Assembly: GCA_938092015.1 (NCBI GenBank)
Contig: CALKOT010000016.1
Span: 1 to 64,000 of the forward strand
Length of the DNA: 64,000 bases
DNA from: an uncultured Paracoccaceae bacterium
Lineage (GTDB): Bacteria; Pseudomonadota; Alphaproteobacteria; Rhodobacterales; Rhodobacteraceae
Reading direction: 5' to 3'
The position numbers and the translations under genes are program-made. Below are positions 1 to 8,460 of this stretch, one piece after another. The notes beneath the pieces were generated by a model that was not told where the DNA came from, did not search any database, and saw only the letters and a list, made by a program, of their open reading frames with translations. Every line of letters starts with the position of its first letter. Within the stretch, counting starts at the first letter, position 1.

Positions 1-2
1 AT

Positions 3-47
3 CGAGCTTCCCTGAAACACGAGCTTGATCGTGCGGTCAAAATGTAG
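3..47 (+). CDS. possible C-terminal tail of an upstream gene (partial)
   Basis: The third forward frame is open from the window edge and ends at a TAG after about 14 codons (RASLKHELDRAVKM). This could be the end of a gene that continues to the left, in line with the glycan cluster that follows. The stretch is too short to identify, and chance openness is quite likely. Confidence 0.2.
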   Translation, partial: RASLKHELDRAVKM

Positions 48-137
48 CCGCAAAGGCCCTGTTTCCGCTTCACCCGCCGCGTTCGCCGTCAAAACTGAAC
101 TCCAGTCACGCTAACTCATTGATGATTATAGATTATC

Positions 138-758
138 ATGCGGACCGATGACCGCAAAACGATTTCCATATGGGATATCCGGGCTAAAGAGATCCAGACT
201 CTCGGCAACAAACTGAAGCTGGAATATCAATGGGTTGCCGAAGACCACGTCGAAATCTTGTCGAGTTATCTGAATGAACGCCTCAGCGATATGACGTTCG
301 GCTTGTGTCACGGCACACGCCGCGGCGCGGAACAAGGCTGGTTCACGAAACATCTGACAGGACACCCCGCGGTGATCGGGACCGAAATTTCAGATACGGC
401 GACCGACTTTCCCGCCACCATCCAATGGGATTTTCACGATACAAAAGACGAGTGGACTGGCGCAGCGGATTTTGTTTATTCGAACTCCTGGGACCACGCA
501 CATGACCCTTACAAGGCGTTCGGCGCATGGGTTTCGTCGTTAAAGCCTGGCGGATTTATGTTTCTGGATCACGGTCCTAACTACGATCCAAAACGTGTCA
601 ATGAACTCGATCCTTTCGGGATGAGCCTTAAAGGTCTCGAAACCCTTCTGAACCAGCAGTTTGACGGTATCGGATCATGCGTCGAGGTCATCGAAGGCGG
701 GATGCACAAAACTATCCCGATCATTACTTTGGCCTTCAGAAAGCACGCCACCGCGTGA
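138..758 (+). CDS. class I SAM-dependent methyltransferase-like protein
   Basis: A 206-residue soluble protein with the overall pattern of a degenerate Rossmann-fold methyltransferase: an early FGLCHGTRRGAEQ segment in place of the usual GxGxG loop, a D-x-H-D acidic segment, then SWDHAHDP and LKPGGFMFLDHGP, the post-motif typical of Methyltransf_11-like proteins. The glycine-rich loop is atypical, so catalysis is not certain. The TGA stop overlaps a GTG start of the next gene (GTGA), which suggests translational coupling within a glycan or surface-modification cluster. The start has no clear ribosome binding site, and no partner enzyme fixes the substrate. Class is inferred from motif order; substrate unknown. 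Confidence 0.6.
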   Translation: MRTDDRKTISIWDIRAKEIQTLGNKLKLEYQWVAEDHVEILSSYLNERLSDMTFGLCHGTRRGAEQGWFTKHLTGHPAVIGTEISDTATDFPATIQWDFHDTKDEWTGAADFVYSNSWDHAHDPYKAFGAWVSSLKPGGFMFLDHGPNYDPKRVNELDPFGMSLKGLETLLNQQFDGIGSCVEVIEGGMHKTIPIITLAFRKHATA

Positions 759-1462
759 CGCGTGTGGCTGTCTATTCCTGTTACTATGGCGCTCACGAGC
801 CATTAAACCACTTCGCTATGGCCGAGGCGGATTGTGATCGCTTTGTCGTCACGGACAATCCCGATGTTTCTGTAGATGGCGCGACTACGATTGTAGACGA
901 TACGATGGATTTGCCGCCTGCAATTGCATCCCGGCGCTACAAACTATGTCCACAAGGGCCTTTGTCTGACTACGATCTGACAATCTATCTGGACAATCAT
1001 TCAGCCTTGAAACCGAACGCCATACAACGCCTAAAGGAAGTAGAGGCGCCATTTAGTCTGTTTCGGCATCATCAACGTGATTGCGTCTATCGAGAAGGCA
1101 AGGCATGCTGCCGAAACAAAGTAATCGATAAAAAACGTCTGGACCGTCAGATCGCTAGATATCGCCAAGCTGGATTGCCACGCAATTCGGGGCTTTTTTG
1201 CGGAACCTTCCTGGTTCGCAAGCGCATTGAGGGTCAACTGGTGGATTTTACGCGCGCATGGGTCGAACATTTTCTGCACTATTCTGAACGCGACCAGATC
1301 TCGTTGGGATATCTCGCATGACGGCAGAAGTATGAATTTGGCATCCTTGATGGCGATCTTGCCGACAATCCATTCATGCGTTGGCCCGTAATATCAAAAA
1401 CAGAGCGCGCAGCTTTTCGCGCTTCGGTCGAGAATCATGCCCCGGCGACCCCGCCGGGCTGA
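755..1462 (+). pseudogene. DUF616 (TOD1/MUCI70-like) glycosyltransferase-like gene with an internal TGA
   Basis: Starts at a GTG that overlaps the previous stop by 4 bp. The first 188 codons carry features of the DUF616 domain: VYSCYYGAHEPLNH at the N-terminus, CDRFVVTDN, a YLDNHSALKP donor-site-like acidic motif, FRHHQRDCVYRE and a late ERDQISLGY motif. A TGA at 1319-1321 stops the frame just after ERDQISLGYLA. The same frame then stays open for 46 codons (RQKYEFGILDGDLADNPFM and onward) to 1462 and looks like the rest of the domain. I read this as a nonsense mutation, CGA or TGG to TGA. A truncated but active protein is possible but unlikely, because the C-terminal part of the fold would be lost. 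DUF616 proteins are thought to be glycosyltransferase-like. Confidence 0.7.
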
Positions 1463-1476
1463 GCAGGAGAACACGA

Positions 1477-2184
1477 ATGCTCGGTGAAGGAGCCGATTTC
1501 GTTCGCGCAAGCGGTCCTGATTATTTCAGGCTTCTGAAGGCGATGCATAAACAGTTAAAGCCGTCGCTGTACCTTGAAGTCGGGTCTCGTACAGGGAACA
1601 GCCTGGCGCTGACCGATTGTGATTTCATCGCCATTGATCCGGTTTTCAATCTAAAGCATCTGACGGTCTTTCCCGGTCGCCAAGCTTACTTCTTTCAGAT
1701 GCCCAGTGACGATTTCTTCGCTTCTGACTTCCTGGCAAAAACCGAACTGCGACCTGATTTCAGCTTTCTGGACAGCATGCATCATTATGAGTTCCTGCTC
1801 AGAGACATGATCAACGGAGAGGCCACCTCTGCCCCGGGCGGCGCCATAGCTCTGCATGATTGTTGCCCGTTTAACGCTGTGATGACTGAGCGAAAATGGG
1901 TGCGCCGCAGAACCCGTGAATGGACTGGCGACGTCTGGGAAGTGCTTGCGATCCTCTTGGACAAGCGTCCGGATCTGTCGATCAAGGTTTATGATGCGGT
2001 GCCGACCGGTTTGGTCGTGATCGAAAACGCTGATCCGAATAATACTGTGCTTAAAGACCAGTACGACGCAATTCTCGCCCAATACGATTGCGTAGAAATC
2101 AAAGACTACGGGGTCACCAAGTTTTTCGATAGTTTTGAATATGCGGACACCTCCGCCTATTTGACAGAAACACAGGCGCTGTGA
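1477..2184 (+). CDS. class I SAM-dependent methyltransferase (Methyltransf_24-like)
   Basis: The ATG at 1477 is preferred because AGGAGA lies about 8 bp upstream; an in-frame extension further left has no ribosome site and would overlap the DUF616 gene. The 235-residue product has YLEVGSRTGNSLAL near residue 35 (glycine loop of SAM binding), then CDFIAIDP, a DFSFLDSMHHYEF segment and GGAIALHDCCP. This E-x-G-x-x-x-G...D-x-x-H-x-Y-E...H-D pattern is typical of Methyltransf_24 proteins found in glycan and rhamnosyl-methylation clusters. It ends with a GTGA overlap into the next gene. The methyl acceptor is unknown; a sugar is likely from the neighbours. Confidence 0.75.
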   Translation: MLGEGADFVRASGPDYFRLLKAMHKQLKPSLYLEVGSRTGNSLALTDCDFIAIDPVFNLKHLTVFPGRQAYFFQMPSDDFFASDFLAKTELRPDFSFLDSMHHYEFLLRDMINGEATSAPGGAIALHDCCPFNAVMTERKWVRRRTREWTGDVWEVLAILLDKRPDLSIKVYDAVPTGLVVIENADPNNTVLKDQYDAILAQYDCVEIKDYGVTKFFDSFEYADTSAYLTETQAL

Positions 2185-3083
2185 TCACTAGCATCCGCAT
2201 CCTGATCGCCCCAGCCAATCTGCAACGCGGCAGCCGTTGGGGTGACTACTTTTTTGCAAGATCCCTCCAAAAAGGGTTTGAGGCGGAAGGCTGCGCCACC
2301 CGCATTGTCGCCCGCGATATGTGGTACGAGGACTTGCGTGAGAACGAAGCAGACATCTATTTGCGCGGCTTTGGCGGGTTTGAACCAATAGCGGGACGGC
2401 CCAGCCTGATGTGGATCATTTCTCACCCGGGCACTATCCAGCTGGATGAATTGAAGGCTTACGATCACATCTTTTGCGCCAAAACCAACCGCCGCCCTCT
2501 GGCGCAGGCGATCGGACGGTTCAATGTCACGTCAATGCTGCAGGCTACCGACCCTGACATCATGAAGCCCCATGAAAATCCAGTGCGGTCAGATCTGCTT
2601 TTTGTTGGCATCAACCGTCGCGGCGGGCGCCCTTCCCTGGCCCATGCGTTGGGCGCAGGATATGACGTCGACCTTTATGGATCCGGATGGGCCGATCATT
2701 CTGAATATGGACAGTGGTTCAAATCCGACCTGATCCCGAACGAAGACCTTGGCTTGCATTATGCCGGGGCCCGCGCCGTTTTGAACGATCACTGGCGAGA
2801 CATGCGCCTGACCGGCTATATCTCTAACCGGGTTTTCGACGTACTCGCGTGCGGCGTCCCCTTGGTTAGCGACACGATCAAGGGCCTGCCAACAGACATT
2901 GCGCCCTTCGTTTACACCTGGTCTGACACCGACAGCTTTCGCTCAGCAGTCGACGCGGCGCGGAACGAGGGCCCGGAAAACCGCTCTGAACGACTGTTCA
3001 TGTCGGAAAAGGTGCGAAGCGAGCATTCTTTTCAGGCGCGCGCGCGCCAAATTGTCCAGAAGGTGCATGAAATCATAGGCTGA
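2181..3083 (+). CDS. CgeB-like glycosyltransferase (glycosyl transferases group 1 type)
   Basis: A 300-residue soluble protein starting at a GTG that overlaps the previous stop by 4 bp. An N-terminal Rossmann-like half (RILIAPANLQRGSRWGDYFF) is followed by a C-terminal half with DLLFVGINRRGGR, the YDVDLYGSGW strand, a YAGARAVLNDHW segment, then SNRVFDVLACGVPLVSD, the phospho-nucleotide-binding signature of group 1 / CgeB transferases. GT-B fold is inferred from that arrangement. It closes the 138-3083 glycan gene block; a little under 60 bp separates it from sdhB. Donor and acceptor cannot be predicted. Confidence 0.75.
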   Translation: MITSIRILIAPANLQRGSRWGDYFFARSLQKGFEAEGCATRIVARDMWYEDLRENEADIYLRGFGGFEPIAGRPSLMWIISHPGTIQLDELKAYDHIFCAKTNRRPLAQAIGRFNVTSMLQATDPDIMKPHENPVRSDLLFVGINRRGGRPSLAHALGAGYDVDLYGSGWADHSEYGQWFKSDLIPNEDLGLHYAGARAVLNDHWRDMRLTGYISNRVFDVLACGVPLVSDTIKGLPTDIAPFVYTWSDTDSFRSAVDAARNEGPENRSERLFMSEKVRSEHSFQARARQIVQKVHEIIG

Positions 3084-3141
3084 GGCTTAACCGTGTGCTA
3101 GAACTACTATCGACCGAAGTTAAAACGTAGGGCTGGGCGAA

Positions 3142-3921
3142 ATGGCTGAATTCACTCTTCCGAAGAACTCTAAGATCTCTGTCGGCAAAACCTGGCCGAA
3201 GCCGGAAGGCGCAAAGAACCTGCGTGCGTTCAAAATCTATCGCTGGAGCGAAGAATCTGGCGAACTTCCACGCATCGACACCTATTTCCTCGATCTCGAT
3301 GATTGCGGGCCAATGATTCTGGACGCGCTGATCAAGATCAAGAACGAAATCGATCCAACCCTATCCTTCCGCCGGTCCTGCCGCGAAGGGATTTGTGGAT
3401 CCTGCGCGATGAACATCGACGGTATCAACACGCTCGCCTGTATCTACGGATTGGATGAAGTGAAGGGCGATGTCAAAATCTACCCTCTGCCACATATGGA
3501 AGTTGTGCGCGACCTGATCCCAGATCTGACGCATTTCTACGCGCAGCACGCATCAATCATGCCTTGGCTTGAGACGACGACAAACCGGCCCCAGAAAGAA
3601 TGGCGCCAGTCGATCGACGACCGCAAAAAGCTGGATGGCCTTTATGAGTGTGTGATGTGCGCATCCTGCTCAACCTCTTGCCCATCCTACTGGTGGAATG
3701 GCGACCGGTATCTTGGGCCAGCGGCACTGTTGCACGCCTATCGCTGGATCATCGACAGCCGTGATGAGGCGACGGGTGAGCGTCTGGATCACCTCGAAGA
3801 TCCGTTCCGCCTGTATCGCTGCCACACGATCATGAACTGCACGAAGACCTGCCCCAAAGGCTTGAACCCTGCAAAGGCAATCGGTGAGATCAAGAAGATG
3901 ATGGTCGAACGCAAGCTTTGA
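3142..3921 (+). CDS. sdhB: succinate dehydrogenase iron-sulfur subunit
   Basis: A 259-residue protein of normal length. It carries the [2Fe-2S] ligands C80, C85, C88 and C100 ([10 protein letters not shown]...C) and the paired C-x2-C-x2-C-x3-C motif at C170, C173, C176 and C180 plus C227, C233 and C237 for the [4Fe-4S] and [3Fe-4S] clusters. It passes electrons from the FAD of SdhA to ubiquinone at SdhCD in the inner membrane. None of the other sdh genes lies within 3 kb upstream; a glycan-modification block sits there instead. In Rhodobacterales sdhA is usually just upstream, so either sdhCDA lies beyond the left edge or sdhB has been separated. A strong terminator follows. Confidence 0.97.
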   Translation: MAEFTLPKNSKISVGKTWPKPEGAKNLRAFKIYRWSEESGELPRIDTYFLDLDDCGPMILDALIKIKNEIDPTLSFRRSCREGICGSCAMNIDGINTLACIYGLDEVKGDVKIYPLPHMEVVRDLIPDLTHFYAQHASIMPWLETTTNRPQKEWRQSIDDRKKLDGLYECVMCASCSTSCPSYWWNGDRYLGPAALLHAYRWIIDSRDEATGERLDHLEDPFRLYRCHTIMNCTKTCPKGLNPAKAIGEIKKMMVERKL

Positions 3922-3940
3922 CTGATTCAATATAAGTTCG

Positions 3941-3971
3941 AAAAGGGCCGCTCAGCAGAGCGGCCCTTTTT
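3941..3971 (+). terminator. intrinsic terminator of sdhB
   Basis: A GGGCCGCTC / GAGCGGCCC stem with a four-base loop lies 20 bp after the sdhB stop, flanked by A's on the left and TTTTT on the right. Confidence 0.9.
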
Positions 3972-4285
3972 CGTATAAAGAGCTGATTCAGCCTGAATTC
4001 TGTGCCGCGCACTCAACACAGGCCTAAGCGAAATCGCCACAATCGCTCACGCTTTAACGCGGCGAAAATAAGATATGTGATGGAGATTTTCCTCAGGTCA
4101 GGTGTGGCTGCCTGAATTCGTTAACCATTTACGGCCACGGCGTAGTTTCGTCCCTGAAATATTTGAAGCCGAAACAATAAGTCAGGTGCACCGATGATCG
4201 TTTCCGAAGAACGTCCCCTTGCCGCAGGTTGCGAGGGGTCGCTTTTCCAGCGGGCAACGACTGAAACGTCATCTGGAGGCGACCC
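3972..4285. other. intergenic region upstream of the RTX gene
   Basis: About 314 bp without a supported gene. It holds a TTAACCATTTACGG element near 4119 and a ribosome site (CTGGAGG) close to the ATG at 4286. Nothing else was recognised, and no convincing -35/-10 pair could be fixed by eye. Confidence 0.5.
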
Positions 4286-5221
4286 ATGCCCAATACCAAC
4301 AGCACCGTGTTCAACGGCAGCACCATCAATCTCTCAAATTTTGATCTTGGCGAAGGTCCTGTTTTTGTCGATCTCGACATCAATAGCGCAGGCGCGCTAA
4401 CACCCAACAATGCACCATCGCAGGATGGCGTGCTCAGGATCGGCGAAGAAGGAACCGCGCTGTCCGACGTTGAAAACATCATCGGCACAGATTTGGGTGA
4501 ACGGCTGTTTGGCTCAGAAGAAGACGGATTTATTCTGGCCGGCGGCGGCGATGACACGGTCCATCCGTTCAATGGCGACGATGTCGTCAATGGCAGGTTA
4601 GGCGTCGATACGCTGCTGCTCAACGCGATCAACGGCCCACTTTCGATCGATCTGAAACGTGGATTCGTCAATACCGATGGGCAAAGCAACGCGATCTCAA
4701 ACTTCGAAAATGTGACAGGTTCCAACCTGTTCAGCGATCGGATTTCCGGCGACCGCAACGACAATGTCCTGTCCGGCGGCGCCGGCGGGGATGATACGTT
4801 GAAGGGTAAGAATGGCGACGATCAGTTGCTGGACGAAGCTGGCGAAGACCGACTGCAGGGCGGGCGTGGCGATGATGCGCTTTTCGGCGGTGCTGACAAT
4901 GATCTGCTGATCGGCGGCCGCGATGACGATACCCTGACCGGCGGCGAAGGGGGCGACCGATTTGTATTCAGGGGCCGCTGCGATGACGATGTCATCACCG
5001 ATCTGACCTTTGCAGATGGTGATGAAATCAAGATCAGTGGCCAACGTCTGATCAACAGCGAAGCAGACCTGATCAGCTTTGCCGAGCGGCTGAATGAAAA
5101 CAACGAGCAGTCGACCCTGGCCACGATCGAAGGCGACGACCTTCGTCTCGACACTGGCCAGTCGGAAATCCTGATTGAAAATGTGGTGTCCGATTGGGCT
5201 GAAGGATTGCTCCTCGCCTAA
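4286..5221 (+). CDS. RTX-type calcium-binding repeat protein, putatively secreted
   Basis: A 311-residue acidic protein with no N-terminal signal peptide. Between about residues 163 and 225 it has successive nonapeptides of the GGxGxDxLx type (GGDDTLKGKNGDDQLL, GGRGDDALFGGADNDLLIGG, TLTGGEGGDRFVF), which form calcium-binding parallel beta-rolls. An earlier degenerate block (LAGGGDDTVHPFNGDDVV) lies around residue 85-100. The following DRFVFRG and VITDLTFADGDEI resemble the C-terminal domain after the roll in type I secreted proteins. Export by a type I (ABC/MFP/TolC) system is inferred from family knowledge; no such transporter is in the window. There is no catalytic domain, so a structural, adhesin-like or biofilm role is more likely than a protease or toxin. 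Confidence 0.85.
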   Translation: MPNTNSTVFNGSTINLSNFDLGEGPVFVDLDINSAGALTPNNAPSQDGVLRIGEEGTALSDVENIIGTDLGERLFGSEEDGFILAGGGDDTVHPFNGDDVVNGRLGVDTLLLNAINGPLSIDLKRGFVNTDGQSNAISNFENVTGSNLFSDRISGDRNDNVLSGGAGGDDTLKGKNGDDQLLDEAGEDRLQGGRGDDALFGGADNDLLIGGRDDDTLTGGEGGDRFVFRGRCDDDVITDLTFADGDEIKISGQRLINSEADLISFAERLNENNEQSTLATIEGDDLRLDTGQSEILIENVVSDWAEGLLLA

Positions 5222-5315
5222 CGCACTGGAATGACGACGCAGCGACCCCACAAGGCGCCGTCTGCCCCTTCCCTACGCTGATACGCGTCGGGGAGGGGAA
5301 CATCGTTTCTGTATT

Positions 5316-5918
5316 CTACTGATGGCCCCAATCGTCGGGATCATTCGAATTGTTTGGGCTAAGGCCAATGATGTCGCCTTCGGTGTTCACGCCCAATCCC
5401 AGAACGGTCCGGTTTGCATATCCAAAATACGCAGTGACCTGATTGATCTCCAATATCTCTCCATCCGACCAACCGGCATCCCGCAGGGCCTGCACATCCC
5501 CCTGCACCATTTCAGCGCAACGGTCGTTCAGCTTCTCTGCATAGGCCAGCGCCGCAGTCTGCGCTTCATCAAACGGATTGCGCGCTCCAGACAGGATCGC
5601 AGCCTTCATTGCCTCAGCCCGCGTTGCATCGCCGACGAGCCGAGCCATTCCGGAGTAATGGTGATCAAAGCAGTACCCGCAGCCATTCAAATGGCTGACC
5701 AGCACGCCGATACATTCCAAAAACCACTTCGGCACCTGATTGGCTGTATGGTGGAGGACGTATTTGTAGATCGTCATATGCGCCTCCATCGTGTGGGGAC
5801 GCAGAGAGTGGGACATCATGATGTTGTCGACGTTGTTATCCGGACCTTTGACACGATCATACAGCGACTTCAGGCGACCTTCGGCTTCATCATACGGTAC
5901 GGTGTTGATCCAGGTCAT
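5316..5918 (-). CDS. AhpD-like/carboxymuconolactone decarboxylase-family peroxidase-related protein
   Basis: A 200-residue all-helical protein of the CMD/AhpD superfamily. The redox motif C-G-Y-C followed by FDHHYSG (NGCGYCFDHH) is at about residues 80-90, with the usual E(C)IGVLVSHLNGCGYC helix before it, and LNQVTAYFGYANR-type residues near the C-terminus. The longer form, with the N-terminal YDEAEGRL segment, resembles the uncharacterised peroxidase-related family. Such proteins detoxify alkyl peroxides or act as disulfide reductants. The start codon overlaps the stop of the upstream methyltransferase by 1 bp (TGATG), so the two are co-translated. Confidence 0.85.
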   Translation of the reverse strand: MTWINTVPYDEAEGRLKSLYDRVKGPDNNVDNIMMSHSLRPHTMEAHMTIYKYVLHHTANQVPKWFLECIGVLVSHLNGCGYCFDHHYSGMARLVGDATRAEAMKAAILSGARNPFDEAQTAALAYAEKLNDRCAEMVQGDVQALRDAGWSDGEILEINQVTAYFGYANRTVLGLGVNTEGDIIGLSPNNSNDPDDWGHQ

Positions 5919-6658
5919 CAGGCTTTCTCTCCCAGTGGTTTTTCCAATCGCGCGAGATGATAACAGCGCTTGCCAGTCATCCAGTCTTCATGGCGGGTAG
6001 ACCTTTCCACCGCCGATAGCTCCCGCGCCCAGCGGCGAAACGGAGGCGGAATGCGGTTCAGCTTGGCGCCACGCGCCTCAGCTTGCGCAAGAACGCTGTC
6101 GCGGGCGCGGTCAGTGAGATCACGAAAATCAGTAAGCCGCAGACCGGCGCCTTTGGCAAGTTCATCAAGCCGCAGCGCAGCCCCGCGCGGTTTCGCCTTT
6201 CGAAACTCAGCAATCGAAAGCGCGCCACCGGGGCGGAGGATGCGATCGATATCTTTCAATCCAGCCTCAGGGTAGTCCAAGCAGACCACGCATTCGACAC
6301 CAAGAATATGGTCGATACTATTATCCGGGATCGGCATACGAGTGATATCTGCAAAGCGCAGATCGTGCCCCCGCCGCCTTGCCGCAAGGGCTGCAATACG
6401 GCTGCCATCCAACCCAGATACACGCCATTCGCCAGCAGCCTGAATGAGTGTCAGTCCATCCCCCAACCCGGCGCCGATCTCAAGGCAATTTCCCTTCGCG
6501 CCATGCTCTGCAGCAAAGGCGGCAAGGGTGCGATAGGTTTCGCGCTGTTCTGCTTCCGGCCCTTCAAAACTGACTGGCCTCAGGCCATTGTTGATTATGC
6601 GAATGCCCAATATCAGCATCCTCGCAAAAATCGCCTCGTTCATCAGACCGATGCTCAC
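5918..6658 (-). CDS. class I SAM-dependent methyltransferase (Methyltransf_11)
   Basis: A 246-residue protein with motif I CLEIGAGLGDGLTLI, the acidic loop VSGLDGSRI, motif II IPDNSIDHILGVECVVCLDYPE and post-motif ILRPGGALSIAEFR. These are typical of the UbiE/Coq5-like and small-molecule methyltransferase group. It is translationally coupled to the DMT transporter upstream (ATGA, 4 bp overlap) and to the AhpD-like gene downstream (1 bp overlap), forming a three-gene minus-strand operon. The pairing of exporter, methyltransferase and redox protein hints at handling of a small toxic metabolite, but the substrate is unknown. Confidence 0.8.
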   Translation of the reverse strand: MSIGLMNEAIFARMLILGIRIINNGLRPVSFEGPEAEQRETYRTLAAFAAEHGAKGNCLEIGAGLGDGLTLIQAAGEWRVSGLDGSRIAALAARRRGHDLRFADITRMPIPDNSIDHILGVECVVCLDYPEAGLKDIDRILRPGGALSIAEFRKAKPRGAALRLDELAKGAGLRLTDFRDLTDRARDSVLAQAEARGAKLNRIPPPFRRWARELSAVERSTRHEDWMTGKRCYHLARLEKPLGEKA

Positions 6659-7533
6659 GACTTCGCCTCACGCACCGCCACCTGTTCCCGCCACAGGGCG
6701 AAAAGACCCGCTGAAATTACAACTGCCGAACCTCCGACTGTCCACAGCGACAAGGCTTCGCCAAACCACAACACGCCGATGCCGCCCGCAAAAACGGTCT
6801 GCAGGTACGCAAAGGGCTGGATCGCGGCCGCTTCAGCCACTTCAAATGCTTTGATCAACATCAGATGCCCCGTCATACCAGTCGCGCATAGGATCAACAT
6901 AAGGATGTTGTCAGTGGGCGTCATCGCTTCCCAAAAGAACGGGCCGATGAATGTCATGGTGATCGCGCCAAAAAGACCAGTATAATAGAAACTGGTCATT
7001 GCGCCGTCGGTTTTGGCAACTTTGCGCGTCGAAAGACCGTAGATGACAAACCCGATCATCGCGACGATGGCGATGCCCATTGAGGCGGACAAAACCTGCG
7101 TCCCTGGCCTTAGGATCATCAGCATGCCGCATAGGCCCACCCCGACAGCCGCCCAGCGTCGCCAGCCGACCTTTTCACCCAGAACCGGCCCGGACATGGC
7201 GACGACCAGCAAAGGCCCAAACGCAAAGATCGCGTGTGTTTCCAACAGCCCATGCGCATGAAATGCATAGACGGCGATGATGATCTGCAGCGATAGCAAA
7301 GTGCCCCGGAACATCTGCAGCTTCGGCTGAGCGCTTTTCAGGCCTTTGCGAAAGCCAACGCGTGACAGGATCAGCAGGACGCCTACACCAAAAAACCAGT
7401 AGCGCAGCATGGTGATGAATACAGTCGAATAGTGCCCAGCGAGATGTTTGGAAATCCCGTCCTGCGCCGAAAAGATCAGCATCGCCGCCAGCATAAACAG
7501 AATGCCGCGCATGGTGTTCTGAGGTTTATTCAC
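6655..7533 (-). CDS. DMT-superfamily (EamA) transporter
   Basis: A 292-residue membrane protein with about ten hydrophobic segments arranged as two EamA repeats; the N-terminal repeat begins GILFMLAAMLIFSAQDGISKHLA and the second starts near ASMGIAIVAMIGFVIYGLS. The two-fold pseudo-repeat, the length and the PFAYLQTVFAGGIGVLWFGE motif near the C-terminus are typical of the RhaT/EamA family of metabolite exporters. It is the first gene of a minus-strand operon. Exported substrate is unknown. Confidence 0.88.
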   Translation of the reverse strand: MNKPQNTMRGILFMLAAMLIFSAQDGISKHLAGHYSTVFITMLRYWFFGVGVLLILSRVGFRKGLKSAQPKLQMFRGTLLSLQIIIAVYAFHAHGLLETHAIFAFGPLLVVAMSGPVLGEKVGWRRWAAVGVGLCGMLMILRPGTQVLSASMGIAIVAMIGFVIYGLSTRKVAKTDGAMTSFYYTGLFGAITMTFIGPFFWEAMTPTDNILMLILCATGMTGHLMLIKAFEVAEAAAIQPFAYLQTVFAGGIGVLWFGEALSLWTVGGSAVVISAGLFALWREQVAVREAKS

Positions 7534-7581
7534 ACCCCGCCTATGAAGCCGAATGCGCCTGAACGCAATCGGCTATTACAG

Positions 7582-8352
7582 TCAAAGTGGCTTACCGCCC
7601 AATTCCGCGACGCCATAGAAGGCGCGATTGTAGGTCGGGCTGATCAGGATCTCGTTCAGACACATATGTGGCGGCGCTTCGGCGATGTAACGGACGATGT
7701 CGCCCAGGTCGTCTGCCTTCAGCATTTTTGCCTGATCTTCTTCCGACGGCGGCTTGGGACGCAGATTGAATATTGGCGTTACAACCTCACCTGGCATCAG
7801 GGCCGTGCAGCGAATGCCGTTCTGCCCTTCGTCCTGATTGATCGAATGGCTCAGCGCCACAACAGCATGCTTTGAAGAACTATACGCAGGCCCTGTCAGC
7901 TTTGATGGATAACGCCCGGCCCAGGACGATGTCAGGATCAGCGTCCCCTGCCCCTTCGCCCGCATCTGCGGCAGTACGGCCAGAACGCCGTTCATCACGC
8001 CAGTCAGGTTAATGTCGATTACTTTCGCAAAATCCGAAGCCGTTATCTTGTCGGTAAACCGGTTTGGCACGTTGATCCCGGCATTCGCCATATGAATATC
8101 AACGCCGCCGTGCCGCGCATTCAGATCATCGGCAATGGCCTGCGCCGCGTCCGCATCAACGACATCCAGAACCGCCGCTTCTGCTAACCCGCCGGCGTCA
8201 GTGATGTCGCCCACCACCCAATCCAGTTCTTCCTGCCTCCGCCCGGACACGACAACTTGCGCCCCACTGGCCGCCAGCGCCTTAGCCGATGCTTCGCCGA
8301 TGCCGCCCCCACCGCCGGTGATCCACGCGAGTTTTCCACTAAGTGCGCTCAT
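7582..8352 (-). CDS. short-chain dehydrogenase/reductase
   Basis: A 256-residue classical SDR. The ATG at 8352 is preferred since GGAGG lies just upstream; a longer in-frame extension runs back through the pnp terminator and has no ribosome site. It shows the TGGGGGIGEA dinucleotide loop, the NAG motif (ANAGIN), the catalytic serine in LTSSWAGR and YSSSKHAV (Y-x3-K). It is an NAD(P)-dependent oxidoreductase. It lies between the DMT operon and pnp on the same strand; a pnp terminator precedes it, so it probably has its own promoter. Substrate not predictable. Confidence 0.9.
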   Translation of the reverse strand: MSALSGKLAWITGGGGGIGEASAKALAASGAQVVVSGRRQEELDWVVGDITDAGGLAEAAVLDVVDADAAQAIADDLNARHGGVDIHMANAGINVPNRFTDKITASDFAKVIDINLTGVMNGVLAVLPQMRAKGQGTLILTSSWAGRYPSKLTGPAYSSSKHAVVALSHSINQDEGQNGIRCTALMPGEVVTPIFNLRPKPPSEEDQAKMLKADDLGDIVRYIAEAPPHMCLNEILISPTYNRAFYGVAELGGKPL

Positions 8353-8410
8353 GCCGTCCTCCATCTGAAATTTGGTAAAGTTTCCTGCCCAGATGGAGAC
8401 GCCGCAATAA

Positions 8411-8436
8411 GAAAAGGGGCCCAAAGGCCCCTTTCC
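8411..8436 (-). terminator. intrinsic terminator after pnp
   Basis: On the minus strand the sequence reads GAAAGGGGCC-tttg-GGCCCCTTTTC, a stem followed by a T-rich run (CTTTTCTTATT), about 25 bp after the pnp stop. It sits just before the SDR ribosome site. Confidence 0.85.
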
Positions 8437-8460
8437 CGAAGTCATGCAAAAGAGAAAGGC

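Noticed and set aside
6083-6985. A 300-codon open frame on the plus strand
   Set aside because: It is antisense to a methyltransferase and a DMT transporter with clear motifs, and its composition (Arg/Pro/Ser-rich) is that of a high-GC shadow frame.
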